DNA of 53,942 nucleotides from Pseudomonas akapageensis (GCF_011355085.1 NZ_VXCP01000054.1:1-53942); one strand, 5' to 3'. Positions 32,119 to 41,159 are shown, numbered from the stretch's first letter. The notes: generated by a model from the letters alone, not told the origin. Numbers and translations: made by a program.

Positions 32119-33270
32119 TTAGTGCGCCCCGGCCGCCTTGTTCAAATCACTCTCGGCCCACTGGGTATACACACAAGCATCCGAAGCCGCCCAACGCACC
32201 TTGACCTGATCCCCCGCCGACAACGGCATACCACCCGCTGACAGCGCCTTGACCGTCATGGCCGTTCCACCAGCAGTCACCACGCTGCAAGTCAGGCTCT
32301 CACCCAAAAACAGCACTTCAGTCACCTTGGCCGCCACTTCGTTCCAACCCGCCGGTAACGGTTCGCTGGCGGCCTGCTTCATGCTCAGGGCCAGGGCCTT
32401 TTCCGGGCGTACCATCAACAGTACGTCCTGGTCGGTGTGCAGACTAGAGGTCAAGCGGATCGACAGGGGTTGTCCTTCGAACATGGCCACGGCATTGCCC
32501 TGGGCCTTGAGCTTGAGGAAGTTGGAGTTGCCCAGGAACGAGGCGACGAAGGCATTCGGTGGGTTCTGGTAGAGATCATAGCCAGTGCCCAGGCCGACGA
32601 TCTTGCCATGGCTGAAAATCGCGATGCGCTGGGACAGGCGCATGGCTTCTTCCTGATCGTGGGTCACGTAGACGATGGTGATGCCCAGGCGCCGATGCAG
32701 CTGGCGCAGTTCGTCCTGCAGGTCTTCGCGCAGTTTTTTGTCCAGGGCGCCGAGAGGTTCGTCCATCAGCAGGATGCGCGGCTCGTAGACCAGCGCCCGG
32801 GCAATCGCCACGCGCTGTTGCTGGCCGCCGGACAGTTGCGAAGGGCGGCGGTGGGCGAACTGCTCGAGCTGAACCAGCTTGAGCATGGCCTCGACCCGGC
32901 GCTCGCGCTCGGCGCTGGCTTGTTTGCGGATGTCCAGGGGGAAGCCGATGTTGTCGCGCACCGACAGGTGCGGGAACAGCGAGTAACGCTGGAACACCAT
33001 GCCGATGTCGCGCTTGTGCGGTGGCACGTTGACCAGCGACTGGCCATTGACCTGGATTTCCCCGGAGCTGGGCGTCTCGAAGCCGGCCAGCATCGACAGG
33101 GTGGTGCTCTTGCCCGAACCGCTGGAGCCGAGGAAGGTCAGGAACTCGCCATCCTTGATGTCCAGCGAGATGTTGTCCACGGCGGCGAAGTCGCCGTAAT
33201 GCTTGTTCAGGTTGCGCAGGCTGACCAGGGTCTTGCCTTGTTCTGCGGTGTCTTGGATTACGGCACTCAT
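32119..33270 (-). CDS. Spermidine/putrescine-type ABC transporter ATPase (PotA-like)
   Basis: The 383-aa protein has an ABC domain and a C-terminal TOBE domain. The ABC domain shows Walker A GSSGSGKSTT, signature LSGGQQQRVAIARAL, Walker B ILLMDEPLGALD and switch His THDQEEAM. TOBE is at about residues 280-375 (EGQPLSIRLTS, VRPEKALAL). It energises the importer encoded by the next three upstream genes. The ATG at 33270 has GGAGAAC upstream; 11 extra codons upstream are not needed. It is the last gene of a leftward operon (SBP, permease, permease, ATPase). Confidence 0.9.
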   Translation of the reverse strand: MSAVIQDTAEQGKTLVSLRNLNKHYGDFAAVDNISLDIKDGEFLTFLGSSGSGKSTTLSMLAGFETPSSGEIQVNGQSLVNVPPHKRDIGMVFQRYSLFPHLSVRDNIGFPLDIRKQASAERERRVEAMLKLVQLEQFAHRRPSQLSGGQQQRVAIARALVYEPRILLMDEPLGALDKKLREDLQDELRQLHRRLGITIVYVTHDQEEAMRLSQRIAIFSHGKIVGLGTGYDLYQNPPNAFVASFLGNSNFLKLKAQGNAVAMFEGQPLSIRLTSSLHTDQDVLLMVRPEKALALSMKQAASEPLPAGWNEVAAKVTEVLFLGESLTCSVVTAGGTAMTVKALSAGGMPLSAGDQVKVRWAASDACVYTQWAESDLNKAAGAH

Positions 33271-33286
33271 GTTGTTCTCCTGGCGC

Positions 33287-34096
33287 TCAGGCGCTGACTT
33301 CATTGCGCCGGCGCAACGCGGCGGCGATCACCATGACCAATACCGACAGACCGATCAGCAGCGTCGAGGCGACGGCGATCACGGGCGTCAGGTCCTGGCG
33401 CAGGGTGGTCCACATTTTTACGGGCAAGGTTTGCAGGGTGGGGCTGGCCATCATCACGCTGAGGACCACCTCATCCCACGACACCAGGAACGCGAACAGG
33501 CCGCCGGCCACCATGCCCGGACGTATCCCCGGGAACGTCACCTTGAAGATCGCCTGCAGGCGCGAGGCACCGCAGATCACCGCGGCATCCTCGATCGACT
33601 GATCGAACAGCTTCAGCGAGTTGATGATCGAGATGATGGTGAAGGGCAGGGCGACAATCACGTGGCTGACCACGAAGGAAAACATCGTCCCGGTGTAGCC
33701 CAGCTTGAGAAACAGCGCATACACCGCCACCGCGATGATCACCAGCGGCACGATCATCGGCAGGGTGAACAGGCCGTAGAGCATTTCCCGGCCACGGAAG
33801 CGTCCGCGCACCAGGGCAAAGGCCGTCGGCAACCCCAGCGCGACCGCGAAGATCGTGGTCAGGATGGCGACCTTGAGGCTGGCGTAGGCCGCGTCCATCC
33901 AGTCGGCATTGGAGAAGAACTGGCCGTACCATTTCAGCGTCCAGCCCGGTGGCGGGAACACCAGCCACTGGGAGGAGCCGAACGAGAGCAGCACGATGAA
34001 CACGATCGGCAGCAGCAGGAACAGCGCAATCAGGCCCGTGGTCGTGTAGAGACCGAAGCGCATGCGCCGGCTCATGGCGTTGGGAGTCAGGAGCAT
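33287..34096 (-). CDS. ABC transporter permease (PotC/PotI-like)
   Basis: The 269-aa inner-membrane protein has six hydrophobic segments and the EAA loop EDAAVICGASRLQAIFKVTFPGIRPG, which contacts the ATPase. It is of the spermidine/putrescine MetI-like family. It follows the other permease by 6 bp. Confidence 0.9.
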   Translation of the reverse strand: MLLTPNAMSRRMRFGLYTTTGLIALFLLLPIVFIVLLSFGSSQWLVFPPPGWTLKWYGQFFSNADWMDAAYASLKVAILTTIFAVALGLPTAFALVRGRFRGREMLYGLFTLPMIVPLVIIAVAVYALFLKLGYTGTMFSFVVSHVIVALPFTIISIINSLKLFDQSIEDAAVICGASRLQAIFKVTFPGIRPGMVAGGLFAFLVSWDEVVLSVMMASPTLQTLPVKMWTTLRQDLTPVIAVASTLLIGLSVLVMVIAAALRRRNEVSA

Positions 34097-34102
34097 GACG
34101 GC

Positions 34103-35044
34103 TTACCTCGCGTTACTGGAGCCGACCGGGGATTCCGGTTGCAGCTTCAGGTAGAAGTAGAACAGCACCAGGGTGATCAGGATCAGCAACGCCGCGGCGG
34201 CGCTGGCCAGGCCCCAGTTGAGGAACGACTGCACCTGCTGGACGATGAACTCGGGTAGCATCATGTTCTGTGCCCCACCCAACAGCGCCGGGGTGACGTA
34301 GTAACCCAGCGACATTACGAACACCATCAAGGCGCCCGAGAACAGGCCCGAACGGCACAGCGGCAGGAATACCTTGAAAAAGTTGGTCCAGGGGCTGGCG
34401 CCGCAAATGGAACCGGCCTGCAGCACCATCGGATCAATGGCCTGCATGGTCGCCTGCAGCGGCAGGACGATGAACGGGATCATGATGTAGCTCATGCCGA
34501 TCACCACGCCGGTGAGGTTGTGCACCATCTCCAGCGGTTGGTCGATGATGCCCATGGCCATCAGGGCCTTGTTGATCACCCCCGACGCCTGCAACAGCAC
34601 CAGCCAGGAGTAGGTGCGCGCCAACAGGCTGGTCCACATTGACAGCAGCACGATATTCAGCAGCCAGCGGCCCCAGCCGCGTGGCACCAGGGTAATCGCC
34701 CAGGCCAGCGGGAAGCCCAGCAGCAGGCTGAACAGGGTGACCAGGCCGGCGACCGAGAAGGTGTTGAACAGCACCCGGGCGTAGGCGGAATTGGCGAACA
34801 GCTGTTCGTAGTTGCCCAGCCCCGGCACGGGTTCCATGACCCCGCGCAGCAGCAGGCCGATCAAGGGTGCGAAGAAGAACAGGCCGAGGAACAGCAGGGC
34901 GGGGACCAGGTTACTGGCGCCGCGCCAACGCTGAGCCAGGGAGGTGGAGTCTTTCATCACCTTGGCCTTGCCTTGGGCCTCGCCGGCAGCGCTCGGGGCG
35001 CTGGCGGCGGGCGTGGGTTGACGGGACGCGGCCGTCATTTTCAT
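34103..35044 (-). CDS. ABC transporter permease (PotB/PotH-like)
   Basis: The 313-aa protein has an Ala/Pro-rich N-terminal tail, six membrane segments and the EAA loop (MVLQAGSICGASPWTNFFKVFLPL). The chosen ATG overlaps the stop of the binding-protein gene (ATGA). An internal ATG at 34957, MKDSTSLAQRW, is an alternative start nearer the usual length. Confidence 0.85.
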   Translation of the reverse strand: MKMTAASRQPTPAASAPSAAGEAQGKAKVMKDSTSLAQRWRGASNLVPALLFLGLFFFAPLIGLLLRGVMEPVPGLGNYEQLFANSAYARVLFNTFSVAGLVTLFSLLLGFPLAWAITLVPRGWGRWLLNIVLLSMWTSLLARTYSWLVLLQASGVINKALMAMGIIDQPLEMVHNLTGVVIGMSYIMIPFIVLPLQATMQAIDPMVLQAGSICGASPWTNFFKVFLPLCRSGLFSGALMVFVMSLGYYVTPALLGGAQNMMLPEFIVQQVQSFLNWGLASAAAALLILITLVLFYFYLKLQPESPVGSSNAR

Positions 35045-36066
35045 TTGACCAGCCATTCGTTCCACCGTGTCGCGATGGCCGGGCCGTTTTTAGCCCAGTA
35101 TGCGAAGTCTAGAGTGATCTGGTCCTTGGCGTAGGCCGTCGGCAGGTTGGGTGCGAGCTCAGGCTTGAGCAGGCTGACGCTGTCGAGGTTGACCGGCGCG
35201 TAGGCGGTCTGGTTGGCGAACTCGGCCTGGCCCTTGGCCGAGCTTGAGTTGGCCAGGAATTTCATGGCGGCGTCCTTGTTCTTCGAACCTTTTGGCACGA
35301 CCAGCACATCGGCCATGACCAGGTTCTGCTTCCAGCTCACGCCAACCGGTGCGCCGTCATGTTGCAGGGCGTAGACGCGGCCATTCCAGAACTGGCCGAG
35401 GCTGGCTTCACCGGAGGCCAGCAGTTGCTGCGACTGGGCGCCGCCGCCCCACCAGACGATGTCCTGCTTGATGGTGTCGAGTTTCTTGAAGGCGCGATCC
35501 AGGTCCAAGGGGTAGAGCTTGTCGGCCGGCACGCCGTCGGCCAGCAGGGCCAGTTCCAGTACGCCGGGGCTCGGCCATTTGTACAGGGCACGTTTGCCGG
35601 GGTAAGTCTTGGTGTCGAACAGGGAGGACCAGTCGGTGGGTTTGTTGGCGCCCAGTTTGCCTTCGTTGTAGCCGAGCACGAAGGAGAAGTAGAACGAGCC
35701 CACGCCATGGTCGGAAACGAAACGCGGGTCGATCCGGTCGCGCTTGATCACGTTGAAGTCCAGCGGCTCGAGCAGACCTTCGCTGGCGGCGCGCAAGGCG
35801 AAGTCGGCTTCGACGTCGACCACATCCCATTGCACGTTGCCGCTTTCGACCATGGCCTTGAGCTTGCCGTAGTCGGTCGGGCCGTCCTGGACCACCTTGA
35901 TGCCACTGTCCTTGCTGAATGGTTCGGCCCACGCTGCCTTTTGCGCATCCTGGGTCGTACCGCCCCAGCTGACGAAGCTCATGCTCTCGGCTGCCATCGC
36001 TGCAGTGCAGCTCAGTGCCAGCAGGCTGGCTGAAAGCAGTGCGGTTGCACGTTTGTTGAACACCAT
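35041..36066 (-). CDS. Periplasmic polyamine-type binding protein (PotD/PotF family)
   Basis: The 341-aa exported protein has a signal peptide ending AAMAAE. SMSFVSWGGTTQDAQKAAWA, PTDYGKLKAMVESGNVQWDVVDVEADF and WWGGGAQSQQLLASGEASLG place it in the extracellular solute-binding family of PotD/PotF/AgtA type. The ligand cannot be read from sequence; polyamines, amino acids or thiamine-like ligands are all served by this family. It is the first gene of the leftward ABC operon, with an ATGGTAT-type operator about 115 bp upstream. Confidence 0.87.
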   Translation of the reverse strand: MVFNKRATALLSASLLALSCTAAMAAESMSFVSWGGTTQDAQKAAWAEPFSKDSGIKVVQDGPTDYGKLKAMVESGNVQWDVVDVEADFALRAASEGLLEPLDFNVIKRDRIDPRFVSDHGVGSFYFSFVLGYNEGKLGANKPTDWSSLFDTKTYPGKRALYKWPSPGVLELALLADGVPADKLYPLDLDRAFKKLDTIKQDIVWWGGGAQSQQLLASGEASLGQFWNGRVYALQHDGAPVGVSWKQNLVMADVLVVPKGSKNKDAAMKFLANSSSAKGQAEFANQTAYAPVNLDSVSLLKPELAPNLPTAYAKDQITLDFAYWAKNGPAIATRWNEWLVK

Positions 36067-36180
36067 GTGTACGCCCTCATTGTTGTGTTTTGAGCGGGCT
36101 GTAGATGCCCGCCTATCGGGAGCAGCAGGTCGGTCGAGCCCTTTGACGGGGTGAACGATTATTCGGTCTACGGGATATCA

Positions 36181-36196
36181 TATTATGGTATTCCAA
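36181..36196. promoter_or_regulatory. ATGGTATACCAT-type operator, site 1 (imperfect)
   Basis: TATTATGGTATTCCAA matches one full half and part of the second half of the perfect palindrome TATTATGGTATACCATAATA at 53560-53579. It lies upstream of the polyamine-type ABC operon. Confidence 0.45.
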
Positions 36197-36302
36197 ACTT
36201 TTAGCAAGAGGTTGGGGCTACCGGTCATCCGCGAGGCCAGTCGGGCAAGGTGTGCGCAGCCGCTATAGTTAGACCAGCAACACGCGCAAAGGATGAAAAA
36301 AG

Positions 36303-36491
36303 ATGAAGCTGATCTGTCGTGAAGTGTGGTGGTACGAGCCGCCCAAGCCTGGCCAGACCGAGGCAGACCTGCGCTGGGGGTTTCTGGAAATCTATTCCGA
36401 CAGGTCGACCAAATGGGTCGATGAGCGACCGACCGCCGAGCAGATGAAAGCGCGTAAGAGCTGCCGGAATTTCCCCAAAGCCGACGACTGA
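36303..36491 (+). CDS. Small hypothetical protein
   Basis: The 62-aa product is acidic/basic mixed and rich in Trp (EVWWYEPPKP, DLRWGF, STKWVDERP). It has no signal or membrane segment. It starts at an ATG with AAGGATG upstream, and a TATAGT -10-like box lies about 40 bp earlier. I do not recognise the family. The codon use is normal for the window, so it is probably a real gene. Confidence 0.55.
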   Translation: MKLICREVWWYEPPKPGQTEADLRWGFLEIYSDRSTKWVDERPTAEQMKARKSCRNFPKADD

Positions 36492-36661
36492 GTCACCTCG
36501 GTTTGTTACCGCACGCCCCAACAAAGTGCAGAATCGTGCAGCGGTAACAGCATCGCGGCTGTTCCCATTCTTGCGCTTAACTGCTTGTCACCCCCATCCC
36601 AGAGCGCTTCCCGCACTTTTTGCAAAACGCGATCGACGAATTGGCCGGCTGATTGCATATG

Positions 36662-36675
36662 CTTGTCTGTACAAG
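36662..36675. promoter_or_regulatory. CTTGT-CTGT-ACAAG palindrome upstream of the amino-acid ABC operon
   Basis: CTTGTCTGTACAAG lies about 90 bp before the binding-protein gene. It resembles operators of GntR/HutC-family regulators, which control histidine use in pseudomonads (recalled CTTGTATGTACAAG). No such regulator is encoded in the window. Confidence 0.4.
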
Positions 36676-36762
36676 TATCTGCGTGTTCGTAAGACCCTTT
36701 CGGCGCGCAGTACCGATGCCCATGCGCCACAAGCGCTTCTGTTGGTCCCAGGGAATAAAATA

Positions 36763-37548
36763 ATGAAAAAAGCGTTTCTGACCCTTTCTGCATTGGCTTT
36801 GTGTGTCGCTGCCGGTTCTGCGCTGGCAAAGGAATACAAGGAGCTGCGCTTTGGCGTTGATCCGTCTTACGCTCCCTTCGAATCCAAAGCCGCCGATGGC
36901 AGCCTGGTAGGTTTCGATATCGATCTGGGCAACGCGATCTGTGCCGAACTGAAGGTCAAGTGCAAGTGGGTTGAAAGTGATTTCGACGGCATGATTCCGG
37001 GCCTCAAGGCCAACAAGTTCGACGGTGTGATCTCGTCCATGACGGTCACGCCTGCGCGCGAGAAAGTCATCGACTTCTCCAGTGAACTGTTCTCGGGGCC
37101 GACCGCCCTGGTCTTCAAGAAGGGCGCGGCCCTTGGTACTGATCCGGCCGCGCTCAAAGGCAAGAAAGTCGGCTACGAACAAGGCACGATCCAGGAAGCC
37201 TATGCCAAGGCCGTGCTGGACAAGGCCGGCGTAGAGACCCAGGCCTACGCCAACCAGGACCAGGTCTATGCCGACCTGATCTCCGGCCGTCTCGATGCCT
37301 CGATCCAGGACATGCTGCAAGCCGAGCTGGGTTTCCTGAAGTCGCCACAAGGTGCCGATTTCGAGGTCAGCAAGCCGGTCGACAGCGAGTTGCTGCCGGC
37401 GAAGACCGCCGTGGGCATCAGCAAGGGCAACAAGGAGCTCAAGGCACTTCTGGATAAAGGCATCCAGGCGCTGCACGACGATGGCACCTACGCCGCCATT
37501 CAGAAGCAGCATTTTGGCGAGCTGAACCTCCACAGCGCCAAAAAATAA
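36763..37548 (+). CDS. Basic amino-acid ABC transporter binding protein (HisJ/ArgT type)
   Basis: The 261-aa exported protein has a signal ending GSALAKE. Family segments are LRFGVDPSYAPFESKAADGSLVGFDIDLGNA, WVESDFDGMIPGLKANKFDGVISSMTVT and a late LPAKTAVGISKGN. Two internal Cys (Cys in AICAELKVKCKW) form the disulfide typical of LAO/HisJ proteins. It binds Lys, Arg, Orn or His in the periplasm. Two permease genes and an ATPase follow. Confidence 0.9.
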   Translation: MKKAFLTLSALALCVAAGSALAKEYKELRFGVDPSYAPFESKAADGSLVGFDIDLGNAICAELKVKCKWVESDFDGMIPGLKANKFDGVISSMTVTPAREKVIDFSSELFSGPTALVFKKGAALGTDPAALKGKKVGYEQGTIQEAYAKAVLDKAGVETQAYANQDQVYADLISGRLDASIQDMLQAELGFLKSPQGADFEVSKPVDSELLPAKTAVGISKGNKELKALLDKGIQALHDDGTYAAIQKQHFGELNLHSAKK

Positions 37549-37555
37549 CGACCCT

Positions 37556-37582
37556 GCGCCCATCCACTGATGGGCGCTTTTT
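37556..37582 (+). terminator. Intra-operon terminator after the binding-protein gene
   Basis: A perfect 9-bp stem (GCGCCCATC/GATGGGCGC) with a CACT loop is followed by TTTTT. Sited between the binding protein and the permease, it should lower permease expression by partial termination, giving the usual excess of binding protein. Confidence 0.85.
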
Positions 37583-37603
37583 CGATTGCCAAAGGGCTGC
37601 CCA

Positions 37604-38332
37604 ATGTTCGAAAACCTGTTGCAGATACTGGGTCTATCCGGCTTCAGCCTCAAGGGCTTCGGCCCGCTGCTGGTGCAAGGTACCTGGATGACCGTCCAAC
37701 TGTCCTTCCTGTGCTTGCTGGTGAGCGTTGGCCTGGGCCTGATCGGCGCCAGCGCCAAGCTGTCCAGATCGGCCCTGCTGCGTGTCCCGGCCCAGGCTTA
37801 CACCACGCTGATCCGCGGTGTGCCGGACCTGGTGCTGATGCTGCTGATTTTCTACAGCCTGCAAACCTGGTTGACCAGCCTGACCGAATACCTGGGCTGG
37901 GAATACATCGAGATCAACCCGTTCAGTGCCGGGGTCATTACCCTGGGCTTCATCTATGGGGCCTATTTCACCGAGACCTTCCGCGGCGCCATCCTCGCCG
38001 TACCGCGCGGGCAGATGGAAGCGGCTACCGCCTACGGACTGACACGCGCCCAGCGTTTTCGCTTCGTGGTGTTCCCGCAAATGATGCGTTTCGCCCTGCC
38101 GGGTATCGGCAATAACTGGATGGTGATCCTCAAGGCCACGGCGCTGGTCTCGATCATCGGCCTGGCCGATCTGGTCAAGGTGGCCCAGGATGCGGGCAAG
38201 AGCTCCTACCAGCTGTTCTTCTTCCTGGTACTGGCCGCCCTGATCTATCTGGTGATTACCACTGCTTCGAACTACATCTTGCGCCGGCTGGAAGTCTTCT
38301 ACGCCGCTGGCACCCGGGAGGCCGTACGATGA
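37604..38332 (+). CDS. Amino-acid ABC transporter permease (HisQ type)
   Basis: The 242-aa inner-membrane protein has about five hydrophobic segments and the EAA loop region GQMEAATAYGLTRAQRFRFVVFPQ. It is one half of the heterodimeric channel. The ATG at 37604 follows a weak AAGGG. It overlaps hisM-type gene by ATGA. Confidence 0.9.
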   Translation: MFENLLQILGLSGFSLKGFGPLLVQGTWMTVQLSFLCLLVSVGLGLIGASAKLSRSALLRVPAQAYTTLIRGVPDLVLMLLIFYSLQTWLTSLTEYLGWEYIEINPFSAGVITLGFIYGAYFTETFRGAILAVPRGQMEAATAYGLTRAQRFRFVVFPQMMRFALPGIGNNWMVILKATALVSIIGLADLVKVAQDAGKSSYQLFFFLVLAALIYLVITTASNYILRRLEVFYAAGTREAVR

Positions 38333-39039
38333 TCGAACTTCTGCAGGAATACTGGCGACCCTTCCTCTACCAGGACGGCACTCACATCACCGGGCTGGCC
38401 ATGACCCTCTGGTTGCTCAGCGCCTCGATTTTCATTGGCTTCGTGATGTCGGTGCCATTGTCGATCGCCCGGGTATCCTCCAATGTCTGGGTGCGTTGGC
38501 CGGTGCAGTTCTACACCTACCTGTTCCGCGGCACGCCGCTGTATATCCAGTTGCTGATTTGCTACACCGGCATCTACAGCATCGCCGCCGTTCGCGCCCA
38601 GCCGGTGCTCGATGCGTTCTTTCGCGACGCCTTGAACTGCACCATCCTGGCCTTTGCCCTGAACACCTGCGCCTACACCACGGAGATCTTCGCCGGGGCC
38701 ATCCGCAGCATGAACCATGGTGAGGTCGAGGCGGCCAAGGCTTATGGCCTGCGCGGCTGGAAACTGTATGCCTACATCATCATGCCGTCGGCCCTGCGCC
38801 GTTCGTTGCCGTACTACAGCAACGAAGTGATCCTGATGTTGCACTCGACCACCGTGGCCTTCACCGCCACCGTGCCGGACATCCTCAAGGTCGCTCGCGA
38901 TGCCAACTCGGCGACCTTCATGACCTTCCAGTCTTTCGGCATTGCCGCCGTCATCTACCTGGCCGTCACTTTTTCCCTGGTCGGTCTGTTCCGTCTGGCC
39001 GAACGCCGCTGGTTGTCTTTCCTTGGCCCGGCTCATTAA
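38329..39039 (+). CDS. Amino-acid ABC transporter permease (HisM type)
   Basis: The 236-aa partner permease has the RGTPLYIQLLICYTG segment characteristic of this family and the EAA loop GEVEAAKAYGLRGWKLYAYIIMP. It forms the channel with the preceding HisQ-type subunit. Confidence 0.9.
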   Translation: MIELLQEYWRPFLYQDGTHITGLAMTLWLLSASIFIGFVMSVPLSIARVSSNVWVRWPVQFYTYLFRGTPLYIQLLICYTGIYSIAAVRAQPVLDAFFRDALNCTILAFALNTCAYTTEIFAGAIRSMNHGEVEAAKAYGLRGWKLYAYIIMPSALRRSLPYYSNEVILMLHSTTVAFTATVPDILKVARDANSATFMTFQSFGIAAVIYLAVTFSLVGLFRLAERRWLSFLGPAH

Positions 39040-39061
39040 TTCGTAAAGGACGTTTGCGCAC

Positions 39062-39826
39062 ATGTACAAACTGACCGTTGAAAACCTGCACAAAAGCTAC
39101 GGCAATCACGAAGTCCTCAAGGGTGTTTCGCTGAACGCCAAGACCGGCGATGTGATCAGCCTGATCGGCGCCAGTGGCTCGGGCAAGAGTACCTTCCTGC
39201 GTTGCATCAACTTCCTGGAAACGCCCAACGACGGCGCCATGAGCCTGGACAACCAGCCGATCCGCATGGTCCATGACCGCCACGGCATGCGCGTGGCCGA
39301 CGCCAATGAGCTGCAGCGCCTGCGCACGCGCCTGGCAATGGTGTTCCAGCACTTCAACCTGTGGAGCCACATGACCGTGCTCGACAACATCACCATGGCC
39401 CCGCGCCGGGTGCTGGGTGTCAGCAAGAAGGATGCAGAAGAGCGCGCCCGGCGTTATCTGGACAAGGTCGGTCTGCCGTCGCGGGTCGCCGATCAGTACC
39501 CGGCGTTCCTCTCGGGCGGTCAGCAACAGCGCGTCGCCATCGCCCGGGCCCTGACCATGGAGCCGGAGATCATGCTGTTCGACGAGCCGACCTCGGCCCT
39601 GGACCCGGAGCTGGTGGGCGAAGTGCTCAAGGTCATTCAGGGGCTGGCCGAAGAAGGCCGTACCATGATCATGGTGACCCACGAAATGAGCTTTGCGCGC
39701 AAGGTGTCCAACCAGGTGCTGTTCCTGCACCAGGGGCGGGTGGAAGAGCAGGGCGCGCCCGAGGACGTTTTGGGCAATCCGAAGAGCGAGCGCCTGCAGC
39801 AGTTCCTCAGTGGCAATCTGAAGTAG
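39062..39826 (+). CDS. Amino-acid ABC transporter ATPase (HisP type)
   Basis: The 254-aa ATPase has Walker A GASGSGKSTFLRC, signature LSGGQQQRVAIARAL, Walker B IMLFDEPTSALDPEL and switch His VTHEMSFA. HGMRVADANELQRLR is an insertion typical of the HisP/AotP group. It is the last gene of the operon, 22 bp after the second permease. Confidence 0.92.
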   Translation: MYKLTVENLHKSYGNHEVLKGVSLNAKTGDVISLIGASGSGKSTFLRCINFLETPNDGAMSLDNQPIRMVHDRHGMRVADANELQRLRTRLAMVFQHFNLWSHMTVLDNITMAPRRVLGVSKKDAEERARRYLDKVGLPSRVADQYPAFLSGGQQQRVAIARALTMEPEIMLFDEPTSALDPELVGEVLKVIQGLAEEGRTMIMVTHEMSFARKVSNQVLFLHQGRVEEQGAPEDVLGNPKSERLQQFLSGNLK

Positions 39827-39837
39827 AAAACCCGTCC

Positions 39838-39861
39838 TCGAGCGACTGTTCGGTCGCTCGA
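39838..39861. terminator. Hairpin after the amino-acid ABC operon
   Basis: TCGAGCGAC and GTCGCTCGA form a 9-bp stem with a 6-nt loop. There is no clear T-run, but it lies between the convergent ABC and ribB-like genes and probably acts from both sides. Confidence 0.5.
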
Positions 39862-39885
39862 AGACCCAGGGTTATCCCTCGAAGC

Positions 39886-40995
39886 TCAACCCTCAAAGCT
39901 CACACACTCCACGACTTCCAGATCGTACCCGGTCAACCCCGCATATTTGAGCGGCGGCCCCAGGTGGCGCAGCTTGCCGACGCCCAGGTCCTGGAGGATC
40001 TGCGCACCGGTACCCACTTCCGAATAGATCTTCGACTGCGAGCGTTGGTACTGGCGTGGCGCCTGGGTCAATTGCGGCACGCGTTCGAGCAGCGCCTGGG
40101 ACGATTCGTGGTTGGCCAGCACCACCACCACGCCGCGACCTTCGGCTGCGACCTTCTGCAGGGCCGCCCACAGCGTCCAGTTGGAAGGGCCTGTGTACTC
40201 GGCGCCGACCAGGTCGCGCAGGGGATCGATGACATGTACGCGGACCAGGGTCGGGTCTTCGCGACGCAGGGTGCCCATGACCATGGCCATGTGTACGCCG
40301 CCTTCGATGCGGTCTTCATAGGTGATCAGGCGGAAGGTGCCATGCACCGTTGGCAGTTCGCGCTCGCCGATGCGCACCACGGTGTGTTCGGTGCTCAGGC
40401 GGTAGTGGATCAGGTCGGCGATGGTGCCGATCTTGATGCCGTGGCGCTTGGCGAAGACTTCCAGGTCCGGGCGACGGGCCATGGTGCCGTCATCGTTCAT
40501 CACTTCGACGATCACCGAGGCTGGGGTGAAGCCGGCCAGGCGGGCCAGGTCGCACCCGGCTTCTGTGTGGCCGGCGCGGGTCAGGACGCCGCCTTCGCGG
40601 GCGCGCAGTGGGAAGATGTGTCCCGGCTGCACCAGATCGGCAGGGGTGGCGCCGGGTGCCACGGCAGCTTGCACGGTGCGGGCGCGGTCGGCGGCGGAGA
40701 TGCCGGTGGTTACGCCCGTGGCCGCTTCGATGGACACGGTAAAGGCAGTGCTGAAGACACTGCCGTTGCTGGGCACCATCTGTTCAAGTCCCAGCCGTTG
40801 GCAATGCTCGTCGGTCAGGGTCAGGCAGATCAGGCCGCGGGCTTCCCGGGCCATGAAGCTGATCGCTTCGGGCGTGCAACGGTCGGCGGCCAGCAGCAGG
40901 TCGCCTTCGTTTTCACGGTCTTCGTCGTCCACCAGCAGGACCATCTTGCCTTGCCGGTAGTCTTCGAGGATCTCTTCGATGCTGTTAAAGGCCAT
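39886..40995 (-). CDS. ribB: RibBA-like protein: DHBP synthase with degenerate GTP cyclohydrolase II half
   Basis: The first ~200 residues of this 369-aa protein are 3,4-dihydroxy-2-butanone-4-phosphate synthase: VDDEDRENEGDLL (Mg-binding acidic loop), FMAREARGLICL, GHIFPLRARE and RAGHTEAGCDLARLAG. The second half has the GTP cyclohydrolase II fold but lacks the zinc cysteines: VRVHVIDPLRDLVGAEY stands where active enzymes have the SECxTGDVFGSxRCDCG block. It therefore probably makes only the four-carbon riboflavin precursor. No riboflavin gene is adjacent. An ATGGTATGCCAT operator lies 31 bp before the start, so it may be induced with neighbouring catabolic genes. Confidence 0.88.
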   Translation of the reverse strand: MAFNSIEEILEDYRQGKMVLLVDDEDRENEGDLLLAADRCTPEAISFMAREARGLICLTLTDEHCQRLGLEQMVPSNGSVFSTAFTVSIEAATGVTTGISAADRARTVQAAVAPGATPADLVQPGHIFPLRAREGGVLTRAGHTEAGCDLARLAGFTPASVIVEVMNDDGTMARRPDLEVFAKRHGIKIGTIADLIHYRLSTEHTVVRIGERELPTVHGTFRLITYEDRIEGGVHMAMVMGTLRREDPTLVRVHVIDPLRDLVGAEYTGPSNWTLWAALQKVAAEGRGVVVVLANHESSQALLERVPQLTQAPRQYQRSQSKIYSEVGTGAQILQDLGVGKLRHLGPPLKYAGLTGYDLEVVECVSFEG

Positions 40996-41025
40996 GGGTC
41001 ATTCTCGGTGCGGGCAGTTAAGTGG

Positions 41026-41041
41026 TTATGGTATGCCATAA
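41026..41041. promoter_or_regulatory. ATGGTATACCAT-type operator, site 2
   Basis: TTATGGTATGCCATAA has one mismatch from symmetry. It lies between ribB (31 bp to its start) and the divergent oprD-type porin gene. Confidence 0.55.
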
Positions 41042-41124
41042 TACAAATCAAGCCAATCCAGCGATCCGTTTCGCACGGTCCGCAGCGCGACCGCACGTCG
41101 TACCGAAGAAAAGTCACGCTAAAA

Positions 41125-41159
41125 GACGGTTGTTTCGAATTTTCTACGAAAAAACCGTC
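41125..41159. other. Long inverted repeat upstream of the porin gene
   Basis: GACGGTTGTTTCG and CGAAAAAACCGTC pair in 12 of 13 positions around a 9-nt AT loop. It lies about 135 bp before the porin start and could be an operator or a leader hairpin. Confidence 0.45.
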
